From: Opisthocomus hoazin
Lineage: Eukaryota; Chordata; Aves; Opisthocomiformes; Opisthocomidae
DNA: 64,000 bases
Assembly: GCF_030867145.1 (NCBI RefSeq)
Contig: NC_134429.1
Location: 21,251,115 to 21,315,114, forward strand
Direction of reading: 5' to 3'
The notes beneath the pieces are model-generated. The model was not told where the DNA came from. It made no database searches and saw nothing but the letters and a program-made list of their open reading frames with translations. A program made the position numbers and the translations under genes. The first letter of the stretch is position 1; every line of letters begins with the position of its first letter. Below are positions 1 through 10,214 of this stretch, in pieces.

Positions 1-3000
1 CACCGCCTCCGGTCTGGGCTTGCGGATGCAAAAGCAGGGATTTATTGTCTGCTGGGTTGGAGACTTCTTGCAGCTGGGTGCTCACCTGGGCCTGGCACTT
101 GCTGGGTGCTGCTCACCCATCACAAGGAGCCTGAGCCCATCCCAGGTGACAGCAGAGGGTGGGAGCACCCGGTCCCTGGCAGCTGGCACAGACCAGCAAA
201 GGAGTTGACATAGCTGAAGGATGTTCATTTAATCAAAGCAACGCAGCAGCTGCCTTTGCTCTGCAGTGGGCAGCCTCTGCGCCCCGTGATGTTCTGGGGT
301 GCGGCTGAGGCTTTTCGAAGGGAGATGTGACTCAAACTCTGCTCCTGCCGCCCATCCGTGTTTGTCAGCTCCGTTATCCCGACCGCTTCCTGCTCCAAAG
401 CCTTGCAGAGAAGGCGAAATGAGAGCGATGGTTCTTTCGAGCTCCGGCGTGTGCTGGATGTTTGCTTTAAATAGAATTAACCATGCAAATTGAATCATGT
501 GAGCGTAAATTAGCGCTCATTTCGCGGGTGCTCTCGGTATCCTTAACCTACCATTTACCCCAAGACATCTGCTAAGTGCCATTCTTTCAAGTACTTAAAC
601 AGCACCTATTGCTACCAAAAAAGCCCCAGCCCCACGGAACAACAAAGCTGCTGGAAAGCCTGTAATTATCATTAAAGGGCTATTGTGCTGCTGGCGGTGA
701 CAAAGCCGGCGGGTGAGGCTTTCCAGGCTGGCTCTCCTGCTCGCCAAGGGAGGAAGAGTGGAGCTGGGGCCGAAGCCTGCCTGCTCCCTTCCCCTGGCTG
801 CTGGGGCAGCTGGGCATGTCCCAGCACACGATTTTGCCCAAACCCTGCTTGGTTTCAGGCAGGGCCCATCGCTCATCCCCTGGGGAAGTTCTGCAGTGCG
901 AGGCACCCCGCAGCCTCCTAAGGGAGCGATTAACGGGGGGAGAGCTACCAGTCGCACTGGGGCTTGGTATGAAGAACTGGAGACATGTTGGAGGAGCAAT
1001 GTTGGGCCAGGGCTGGGCTCCCCAGCCAGGGCTTCCACCCTGTGCAAGCCTTGGGGAGGAGACCATGCATCTGCTGGTGGATTTCAGCCTCTGCTATCTC
1101 TTGCTGGCATCGCTTCCTCCGCAGCCGAAAAGGAGAGCGAGGGCCCAAGGCTGCAGCGAGCGCGGCATCGCTCCGCCAAGCCTTCCGCAGCCTGATCTAT
1201 TATTTACACGGTTATTTAAGCCTTTGTTGTCAGAGCTGGGAGAATTAATGCGTTAACCTCGCAGAGAAGATGGAGTGCCGGCAGGCTGCAAGCACCCGGT
1301 GCTCTGCCCTTCGGCGTGGGTTTGCTGCTGCAGATCAGAGCTGAAGCCATGACGGGTGGGGAGGACGGGCGGAGGGGGATGGCAGCGCCGGTGCTCGAGT
1401 GGCTCGAAGGGGTCCCACGGATGCTCGGTCCACTCCTCGGCCGGGCCCCTCGTGGGAAACATCTCTGCGATACTCGTCGGCTTCTCGTACGATTCCTGCC
1501 CCCTTCCTGCAGCGCGAGAAAATTCTTTGTGGCTGGTATGAATAGAGTTGGACACAATTCCTCCGAAGCCGTTATGCAAATTCCCAGCCATAATGACACA
1601 TTGTCTTGTGCATCCTGCGAACAGATGGCCCAAAGACGGGCTCAAGATCCGCGTTAGTCCTGGGCTGCTGCAATGTAGCTGGCAGCATACGGTCCTCTCA
1701 GATTCGTGGTTTAGCCTTAATAGCAGAGTGAACTATTTCAGATGAATAAAGAAAAAAGAAGAGGAGAAAAAACAATATTGTGCTGATTCAGTAGCGCTTG
1801 GACTCTTCTGAAAAGCTGAAAGGGTCCCTCCTCAAACCCCTGCGTCCTTTCAGCAGCAGGCGAAGTCTTGAGGTTGATGGTCCATGAAGACACGAGCAGC
1901 TTCTCCTCTGCAGAAACACGGGGGGCTCGGGCGGGCGCCTGTTCCTGGGCACATCCCGGGATGGCAGATGTCATCAGCCTGGAGGAAAGCCTCCGGTAGT
2001 ACCAGATGGTGAAGCTGGCTGTCAAGCTCACGTTGCCCAAAAGCCTGGCTGTAGTGAACTCATCCTGGTGAGATTTGTGTTTCACGTGGACGTGCCAGAG
2101 CTGGACCATCACAGAGACCTTGCCTGGGTATCACAGACCACGTGTGCGGTGAGCAAAGGCTGGAGGACTCTGGTCTCATCCTCACCGTGAAAAGCAAGCT
2201 GCCACCATCTCCAGCGCTGACTTCCCCGGCGATCTGGAGAAGCCGGGGTGCAGGCAGGGATGCAGGCAGACGCGCAGTCCTGCTGGCAGCAGCGCTGCCT
2301 TTTGGCCGGGGCAGCTCCCAGGGCATCGCTCCCGTCAGCAGCGGTCTGCGCGGGCTGAGCTCGGGGCCTGCTTCAGACCTGTTATTTATGCTGCAGCTTC
2401 CCAGCCGGCTCCGAAAGCACCAGCAGTGGTTTATAATTCCATTTGGCACTTTGTTTTATTGCAAGGCTTCAGGAATTGCTGTGATAGATAGCTTTTTTCC
2501 TTCTGTTTGTCACGTCCGTGCTGCATGTTCCATCAGTTGCTGGTTTCCAGGTTGGAGCCGTCAAGAGGAGCACCTAGTTTGGAAAATGGGGCATTGTGTT
2601 CATTTCTTATAGTTTTGTAAATCCGTGAAGTACCGAGTTCCTTCTCCCTTTTATTTCACCCTGGAGATGTTTTTATGGCAGCTCATGGATGCTGCTTGGG
2701 ATTTCTCTGCGGACCGCACAGGACACATACACAGGGTGAAAATACTGAGCAACGGTGATGAATTCTGCCGGTTAAACATCACACGAGTGCTACACGGCGT
2801 ACGCTGCCGTGACTGCCTCCCCTCTGACACCGGGCGAGCCGTACCCTTCCCATCAGCGGATGAGCTGTCACTACAAGTCCAGAATGCAGCATCTGGATGA
2901 AAAAGTGGTTTTGTTTTTTTTTTGAAGCTGTGCTGTTTTTAATCAGCCTGGGTTCTGATATTTGCTTAGAGCAATTTCTTTCCGTAATCTGCGTAAGCGG

Positions 3001-6000
3001 TCCCCAAGGCTCACAACTGTGAAAGCGTGCGGAAGGGATTTTGGCGCCTGTGCCCCGGCCACGCGGTTTTGCAGCGCGGCAGACGCGGCCACGCCGGGAC
3101 CGTCGGGAGCAGAGTGGCTGTTCCAGGGCTGCACCAGCAGCTCCTGGGCTGTTTGCAGTGCTCCCCTCTGCCGAAATGATCATCATCAGCAGCAGATGTT
3201 CCAGCTGATTTCGGTTTTTTCCCATGTTTTGCATTAGCGTAATCAGCTCAGCAGGTCTGCTGGGATTTCCCCGGGACGAGGGCACTCTCACGCTGGGTGG
3301 AGGAGAAGCCCAAGATTCAGCATCTCCATGGAAATGAGCAGCTCCGGGGGGGTGGGGACCCCCGGGAGGCTGCAGGCAGTGGCACGGCAGGGCAAAGGCG
3401 CCGGGCGTTTTGGGCTGGAGATGACGTAGGGTGCTGTGGAGCGGGTCCGTCCGTCCTCGCTGCGGCTGCCTTGCTGTGAGCAAACGCAGAGCTTGCTGCT
3501 GTCCCTGGGTTAGTTCTTGGGATGCGCTTGGAGGAAGCGCGGACCCTGGAAGGGGACGTGAGTGAACTTTCATTTCGTTTTAATTACTAAGCGGGTTTGT
3601 AATTGATCCAGGAATTTTCTTGAAGAAGGAGGAAAACAGGAGAGCAATGTGGTTTCAAAATCGGGACAGGTGAAAAACCAGGGCAGATGATCTTTGATGG
3701 GGCAGTGCTGTGAGCTGTTTCCCCACCCTCCAGGCTTCAGGGGAGCCGTCGTCCCCGTGCTGGGGAAACTGGTGGCTGATGACCGGGAAACACTGCGGGG
3801 TTTGCACATCCTGCTCGCGTGTGTACTGCAAGCACCTGGCAAAAAGGGTTTTCAGACACCCCCAGGCTCAAAGAGAGCTATTCCGGGGCTCACCTCACCC
3901 CTGCTGTCCCCTGCCCTCCGGCTGAGGCTGGGCAACTCTCCCAACCCCTGCCAAGGGACGCGGCAGTGCTGCTCAGTTCCAGCATCGCCGGCTGTTTCCC
4001 TCGCTGCGGAAGGGGCTCGGCAGAGCCAGCCCCCTCCTCCCCGCTGCCTGCCTGTGGCCCGGCCGGAGCCAGCGCTCCGTGTCCCTCCCGCCCGCCGCTG
4101 GGCACCGCAGCCCTCCGGCAGGACAGGTCCCCCCGCGCTGAGCACCAGCTCGGCAGTGCTGCCGGCATCTCTGGTTTCCATGGCGACGGCAGGATGCCGT
4201 GCTGTGGAGCTGGGTACCGGTGCACGCCACGACACCCGCAGCTGCTTCTGCTTCCTTCGGGAAGCGGGTGGCACGCGCTGCTTCCAGAACCTCCGTGCTG
4301 GAAGGGAACAGCTGCGACCCTGCGGAGAAGCACGACGCACATTCCTGTATCTATAGGTATTTTCAGCAGGGCAACAAGACAAACGAGCCCAGCTCTTCGA
4401 ACCATTCATCTAACTTGTGTGCCCTGGTTGCCACCACAAGCTTTCCCAAGCGGATGACGTCCTGCGCCTGGCACTGTTTGCCCTGCCGAGCTGCTGTGCT
4501 CCGGGGCACGGCAGCCTGCAGCGGGTGCTTGGGAGAGCGCGGTGAGACCCGGCGCTGCGCAGGGCACGGTGCAAAGCAAAGCGACCGGGCTGCCTGTCGC
4601 ACCGGCAGGAATTTCAGCCCTGTTTTCCTCCGCTGCCAGATCCCACCTCGGGGAGGAGGCGGCTGGCAGGCTCCCCGGCCTTCCCCGTGCCCAGCAGGCT
4701 CGCTGAGCCTTGACCGTCGTGCTCAACAAGGCGAGGAGGCGAGGGGAGCAAACCCCGGGGAGCGGCAGCAAAGCCACCAAGCCGTGCCACCGTGCCGGCG
4801 GTGAGGGTGTGGGGCCGGTGTGGTGGAAGAGCTGCCCCAGCATCGCTTCTCGTGCCGCCGGGGAGGGCACTGCCAAGCGCGGGGCAGCGGCTGCTGTGTC
4901 TTGCTGTTGGAAAGTGGCCCCTCTCTCACTTCTGCTTGCGTAGGGCAGATGGACGCCACGGCCGCTGGGAACGCGGCTTTCTCTGACGCCGTCCTTGGAG
5001 TGAGAATTTAGGATTTTACCCCCTGCCTTAACTGGAGATGCTCGGCTGGAGGCTCGGGGTGGACCACGGCCCCGTGGTGAGCGTGGCTGCCCACGGCGCT
5101 GCCCGCAGCCCCCAAGCAGCGCCGGCTGAGGCTCCGGACACGCTCCCTGCACCCGTGGCAACGGTGCTGCTGCCCTTTCCCAGGCAGTACGGACGGGAAT
5201 TATTAATGCTTGGAGCCGAAGGGCAGGGAGAGGCAGGGTACACCTTTTCCGCCGGTCTTGGGAGCCTGCAGATAACTGATGCTCATCTCTCGTCTTAATT
5301 TCCGTGTTTCTTGCGCCCCGGGGTGAGGCCGGTGTGACACCGAGCGCCCTGCGCTGCTGCAGGTTGCACGCCCAGGGCTCCCTCTGCTCCCGCTCGCTTT
5401 GATATGCGCACCTTTCTCTTCCTGTAGATTGTATCTTTTATGTATATTGTAACTCACCCGCTCCGTGCTGCCCGTGGCAAGGAATTTCTCTCTCCTCTGC
5501 CTGAACCTGGTCACGGCAGGCTGCTGGGGGGAACTGATGTTCTAAGGAGCAGGTGGGCCCCCTCGCTCCATACTGCTCCTCTGCAGCTGCTTTTGGGGCA
5601 AGAACCGGGAGTTCAGCCCTCCTTCCCCCCCGCATCTGTCTGTTCTGGCTGGAGGGAGGAGGTGGTGGTTGGCATCCACGCCGAGCAGGACCGTGCAGCT
5701 CTTTTAAACAGAGACCTTCGGCGCTGTGCTTACATAAAGCAGTCGTTCCCTGCCTCAGCATTACATCTGAGCAACGTTGCCTAAAACAAACTCTTTCCAA
5801 AGCCAAGATTTTCTATTTCTATAGCCGGAGTCACGCCAGCAGCGCAGTAGCAGAAGGTCTGCAGGACAGTCGTGCCTTGGGGCTGGCTGGGCAGATCTCT
5901 GGACAATGTCAAGCTCCAAGACCATCTTCTTGCTCGTGTGAGGTCTGGAGGTCTGTCTCACCGGCAAGTTGCGGCTTTCGGAGAGCCTCAGCCCCGCAGG

Positions 6001-6560
6001 TAGACGCGGGATGTTTCTTTGTCTGCTTTAACAGGCTGCATTGCCTGGAAACAATTCGCTGCTCGGCTTTAAACGCTGAACAGAAATAGCTGCGAAACAG
6101 AAAGTCGCTTTCAGGAGCCCGATGCAGCTCCCTGGCTGACTGCGGTGCTCGGGGCCACCTTAGAGGAAGCGCCAGCTGCCGCGTCTTCGTGTCGGTCTCG
6201 TGTTCACGCTCCTCTTGGACTGTGGAAAGCACCAAGCAAAGTCCCAGGCTGTTCCCATCCGGACTGGGGGAGGACTGATCCTGTGCCACGGCCGTCTGTG
6301 GCACCGCGGCGCGTTCCTGCCGGCTTTACATCCGCAGCACCCGCTGCTGCTCCGGTACGAGCGGCCGCCTCCGCGGGGCTGGGGCACGGCCGCTGCGAGA
6401 GGAGCCCGCGACTTATTGCTCTAATAAAAATTTATGCTGCTTATTTGAGCATTCTGCTAAACCAGGTGGAAAGGAGGGATTAATCCGCCGTGCGTCGTAT
6501 TCCGTCAGCGTGGCAGCCCCCGCTGACGGGGCATCGCTTCGCTGCCCGTCCCCTCCGCCG
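1..6560. other. Noncoding stretch, no gene recognised
   Basis: GC-rich unique sequence broken by short AT-rich blocks (about 455-600, 1530-1620, 2380-2500, 2880-3010, 6405-6490). All open frames are short, overlap in several frames and match no family I know. I see no transposon and no tRNA or rRNA. Two perfect POU octamers (483-490, 1574-1581) lie in the AT-rich blocks. Most likely intergenic or intronic. Confidence 0.6.
455..600. promoter_or_regulatory. AT-rich block with POU octamer, candidate regulatory element
   Basis: AT-rich island in GC-rich flanks. It contains ATGCAAAT at 483-490, an exact octamer of the kind bound by POU-domain factors, and a small inverted repeat GAGCG/CGCTC at 501-505 and 514-518 around a TAAATTAG loop. 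The composition step and motif density resemble vertebrate conserved noncoding elements. Conservation itself cannot be seen here. Confidence 0.35.
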
Positions 6561-6564
6561 CGGA

Positions 6565-6655
6565 GGACCTTCAGCCGCTCTCCCCTGCTGTCGGAGGTGG
6601 GGTGCTCGCAGCAGGACCCCACGGCCTCGCCACCTCCCCTCCCAGCCCCAGCCAG
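6565..6655 (+). repeat. Dispersed repeat family A, copy A1 (right half)
   Basis: About 91 bp that match the reverse complement of 8471-8565 with 7 differences (about 92% identity by eye). The shared core includes CTGCTGTCGGAGGT and GTGCTCGCAGCAGGACCC. It is not CR1 and no family is recognised. A1 carries only the right half of the longer copy A2. Confidence 0.8.
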
Positions 6656-6699
6656 GCCCCAGCACCTCGGCAGATTTCCCGCGCGCGTGATCGATGCAC

Positions 6700-6900
6700 C
6701 TCATTCCCTGACAACAACCCCACAGCCAATAAAAGGGAATAAAATGTGAAACGCGACGCGAATGGCATCCCCGAAGAGTGGTAAAGTGCTAAGCTGCTGC
6801 TCCTTGTGGCAATCAGGTGAGATATTTGTCTTTAAACAAATAACCCCGGTTAACAAAGAAGAATATTCAGACACCCTAACTGTGCATTGAAGGAATGACT
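6700..6900. promoter_or_regulatory. AT-rich block, candidate conserved noncoding element
   Basis: AT-rich stretch with CCAATAAAAGGG near its start, then a segment around 6815-6870 with TTTAAACAAATAA and GTTAACAAAG, which are forkhead- and HNF1-like words. It is flanked on both sides by CpG-rich DNA. No open frame or repeat explains it. Confidence 0.3.
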
Positions 6901-7790
6901 GCTTGCAGGCAGCGGGACGCATCCTGTGCTCGGCAGCACCGGTGTCCTGGGCAGCCGGTGCGTGTGCCGATGGGGAGGAGCAGGACGCGGCACGCCGGCC
7001 CTGCTGCCCATCTGCTCCTGGAAGCAGCGTTCGCTGCTCCAGCGCCTCGCACGACGCAGCCCAGCACCCGGACGTTGCGTGCGGCGGGTCGGGGTGCTGC
7101 CTCGCAGCGCTGGTGCTGCTGCTGGCCCCGCACGCGTCGTTTGCGCGGCAGGAGAAGCCACGTGGCAGCACTTCACCAGGATTTCAAAACACTTTATGAA
7201 CGTTACATAAAGGCGAGGTGCCTGTGCTGCACCCCTGGGACCTCCCCACCCTGGCTGGTGGAAACCCCCCGGAGCGGAGCCCTCCGGGGCAGCGCGGGAC
7301 GAGAACGGGAAGGCACGGCAAGCACAGAGACCGGGGCGATGTGGGACCGTCCTGGCCGAAACGCGGTCGCCTGACGGAGATGCCCGGCGCGGCGCGGCGG
7401 AGAGCTCGGTCTCCCTGGCAATGGTTGCCATGCGATAGCTGCTGTGGCACTGCGTCCGCCTGACTTCAGCTGAACACGTTTTCCTTCCCGAGGGAACGGG
7501 CTCGTGTCGGAGTCCCCTGGGGAGGCCCAGGCAGCGAGGAGCCCCGCGACGCGACGACGCGGGGCTGGGGATGGACGGGCCCCCGCTGATGGGGAGAGGG
7601 GGGAAAAGAGGGAGAAAGCGGGGGGTCTGAACCCGGCGGTGGAGCTGCCCCCGGTCTGCAGCGAAGGCGGAACGCGGGTGTTGCGGCAGGAACGGAGAGC
7701 GCGGTCACGGCCCGTATCCTGCCCTCCCAGGGTCCTGCCCGGGTACGACATGATGTCCCGCCACGGGACACGACCGTCGGTCACAGCCCT
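6890..7790. promoter_or_regulatory. CpG-dense region (possible CpG island)
   Basis: Nearly 900 bp with very frequent CG dinucleotides, densest at 7260-7400 and 7500-7760. No splice-donor-bounded reading frame with recognisable protein content was found, so this may be an orphan island or just GC-rich microchromosomal DNA. An RFX-half-site-like GGTTGCCATG lies near 7420-7430. Confidence 0.45.
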
Positions 7791-8470
7791 GCGGCATGTG
7801 CAGATTTCCAAGCATAACGTGGCCAGGAGGACAGTTATAACCCCTTCTTTGGTGGGTGCTCAGCCCGTTCAGATGCTGCCTGAGCTGCGGCTTGTCGCTG
7901 CAGTTTCACAGCAGTCTCGCAGCCTCTTCTGTGCTCCCTAGGTGGATGGGCTACCAGTGCTGTTCTGGTAGCGCTTTCTGTCCCCCAGCAAACAGACAGA
8001 GTTGCATTGTGAGACAACTCCGCTGTTTTTAAAAATAAAACCTCTATAGGAATGTAAGTTTCTCATTTAAAATCCAAATGTAAAAACAAAACCTAAATCA
8101 CATTAAAGTTGCAGAAAGGTAGTAGAAAGCCCGTGGGAAGAGGCAACACCCCCAGACGAACAAGCGCTTTGTCTCTTGCCATCCCGTGACGGGTTCAGCC
8201 CGGAGATGCAGACCCATTCACGCCGTGCCGCCTCGTCACGCCGCCGCATGGCACAGAGCCGTGCCCGGGGCGCAGGGGGCTGCCGAGGCTCCCGCCGGCG
8301 CAGGTGTTAATGGGCATCGTGTGCGGAGGGCTTCTGGCTCGGGAAGGCATCTGATCACGCGCTGAAAAGCATCAAGTAAATGTTTCAAACGTATGGAGAA
8401 ACACGCAGCGGTTGTTTAGAGCAGGGCTGCGCCCCTGGCACCGGTCACCGGGTAGAGCCGGGTCCAGCCC

Positions 8471-8671
8471 GGCTGGAGCTGGGAGGGGAGGTGGCGAGGC
8501 CGCAGGGTCCTGCTGCGAGCACCCGACCTCCGACAGCAGGGGAGAGGGGCTGAGGGTCCACTGGGCTCCCACGTCCCTGCTCCTCCTCGGCTGCCGCAAG
8601 CTTGCTATCCTCCCCGCCCAGCCAGAGCCGAGCCGGGATAACGGGATGAGGAGGAGGAGGAGGAGGAGGAC
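8471..8671 (-). repeat. Dispersed repeat family A, copy A2 (longest copy)
   Basis: A 200-bp unit on the minus strand. Its first half (in minus orientation) matches 10103-10211 at about 92%; its second half matches 6565-6655 at about 92%. At the 8645-8671 end it carries a (GGA)n microsatellite, and the matching copy at 10.1 kb carries the same CTC run in the same relative place, so the microsatellite is part of the repeat. No relationship to CR1 is visible. Confidence 0.8.
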
Positions 8672-8789
8672 CTGCGCTGGGCTGTCGGCTTCGTCCCTGC
8701 CAGCGGCCGTTCCAGAGCCGTCCCGACAGAAATCGCCTGGTGCTTCATGATTTACTTGTGTCTGATTTTTGTATCCGCTTTTCCACGTG

Positions 8790-9075
8790 AACAATAACGC
8801 TGAGCCGAACGTCAGTCATCAGACAGACATAATTGGATTTGGAAAGTGTTATATTGTGAATTAAGCTGACTGATGGGGAAGTGTCAGTTTTATTAACAAT
8901 CTTCCTTCAGATGATAATTTTATATCTATAAGGATGAATTACAAAAGAGTACTTGAAGGCATCAGTTCAAAACGATGAAGTCATTTTAATAAAGGCTGAC
9001 TTTCTCTTTCATATACTTGTTTCTAAATATTTTATCTCCTTGTGGGAAACTGTATCCAATTAGGAGCCAAAACTG
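8790..9075. promoter_or_regulatory. AT-rich block, candidate conserved noncoding element
   Basis: About 285 bp, strongly AT-rich, directly between repeat A2 and the 29-bp minisatellite. It contains ACATAATTGG, TGAATTAAGC, TTTTATTAACAATC, TTTTAATAAAG and CCAATTAGG, a high density of homeodomain- and SOX-type words. No coding potential and no recognised repeat. Confidence 0.4.
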
Positions 9076-9191
9076 GTGTAAAAAACGCCACGTAATGAAG
9101 CGCTCGGCTGGCGTCCGGACGCGCGGAGCTGCTGTGCAGCAGCCGAGCCCTGGCCAGGGCCTGGCTGGGGGGGCAGGTCTGGTTCCCGCGT

Positions 9192-9370
9192 CGCTGGGTG
9201 ACCTGGCAGCTGGAGACCATCGCTGGGTGACCTGGCAGCTGGAGACCATCGCTGGGTGACCTGGCAGCTGGAGACCACTGCTGGGTGACCTGGCAGCTGG
9301 AGACCACTGCTGGGTGACCTGGAAGCTGGAGACCGTCGCTGGGTGACCTGGCAGCTGGAGACCGTCGCTG
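9192..9370. repeat. 29-bp minisatellite, 6 copies
   Basis: Six head-to-tail copies start at 9192, 9221, 9250, 9279, 9308 and 9337, followed by a partial seventh. Each unit reads CGCTGGGTGACCTGG followed by CAGCTGGAGACCAY. Five of six copies contain the E-box CAGCTG; the copy starting at 9308 has GAAGCTG instead. Every full copy has the near-palindrome GGTGACC. Small differences between copies (CAT, CAC, CGT) suggest an array old enough to have diverged slightly. Confidence 0.95.
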
Positions 9371-9574
9371 CGTGTCGGCTTACTGACGAGAGCTGAGCGC
9401 GTCTTCCTCTGCACGCTGCGGCACCGTCACCCTCGGGAAAGCTCCTGCCGGGCGCAGCCTGGCAAGGAAGCCCTCGCCATGAAGGGAGAGGCACGGCCCC
9501 GAGCATGGCCCCGGCTCTGGAGTGATGGATTCGAGCTTCATCCCGCGATGCTGCGGGGTCCAAAAATGTTTTGT

Positions 9575-9870
9575 AGTTTTTTTCCCCTCTGAACAACTTT
9601 CGTGGGATTTTTTTCACGTTATTCCTTTAGCTGTGAGGAAAAGCGAATGGGCTGAATTCTCTGGGGAAGAAGAGCTGGACAACGTGTTCTGCTTCCAAAG
9701 AAATTGTCTTTAGAGGAATTCACTGCCATACAGTGCTTGAATCAATCCGAGGATTATATCAGCGTGAAAAAGCCGGAGTTGTGCAGTAGAAACCTGTTTC
9801 TGTTGTGTATTATGACACATAGCTGTGTCACAAGCAGATAAGAGCCAGCAGTGCTCCAAGACACAGATTT
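9575..9870. other. AT-leaning noncoding stretch
   Basis: T-runs at the start, then mixed sequence with ATTATGACACATAGCTGTGTCACAA-type symmetry near 9808-9833 (TGACACA facing TGTGTCA) and AGATAAG, a GATA-type word, near 9836. No gene or known repeat is seen. Confidence 0.3.
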
Positions 9871-10102
9871 GGGACGTCGTTAACGTCTGCGCTCACCAGT
9901 GCCGAGCCGGGGTCGGGCGGCCGGCGTTGGCACCGCTTGGCACCCTCTCCCAGCGCGCGTAGTGCCGTGCTCTCTGCTCGCCGCGCGCCTGCGGGAGTTT
10001 GTACCATCGCCCGCCGGCGAGACGCGGGAGGGAGCGGCTCCGGGTGCCAGGCACGTCGCTGCTGCCCTGGGCAGCTGCCGCGTCGTCAGCTCATCCCTGG
10101 CT

Positions 10103-10211
10103 TCCTCCTCCTCCTCCTCCTCATCCCATTATCCCGGCTCGGCTCTGGCTGGGTGGGGAGAATGGCAAGCCTGCAGCAGCCGAGGAGGAGAAGGGACGTG
10201 GGAGCCCAGTG
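10103..10211 (+). repeat. Dispersed repeat family A, copy A3 (left half)
   Basis: A (CTC)n run followed by about 88 bp, including ATCCCGGCTCGGCTCTGGCT and GGGACGTGGGAGCCCAGTG, that match the left half of A2 in inverted orientation with 7 differences. The match ends at the point where A2 continues into the half shared with A1. Confidence 0.8.
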
Positions 10212-10214
10212 CCC

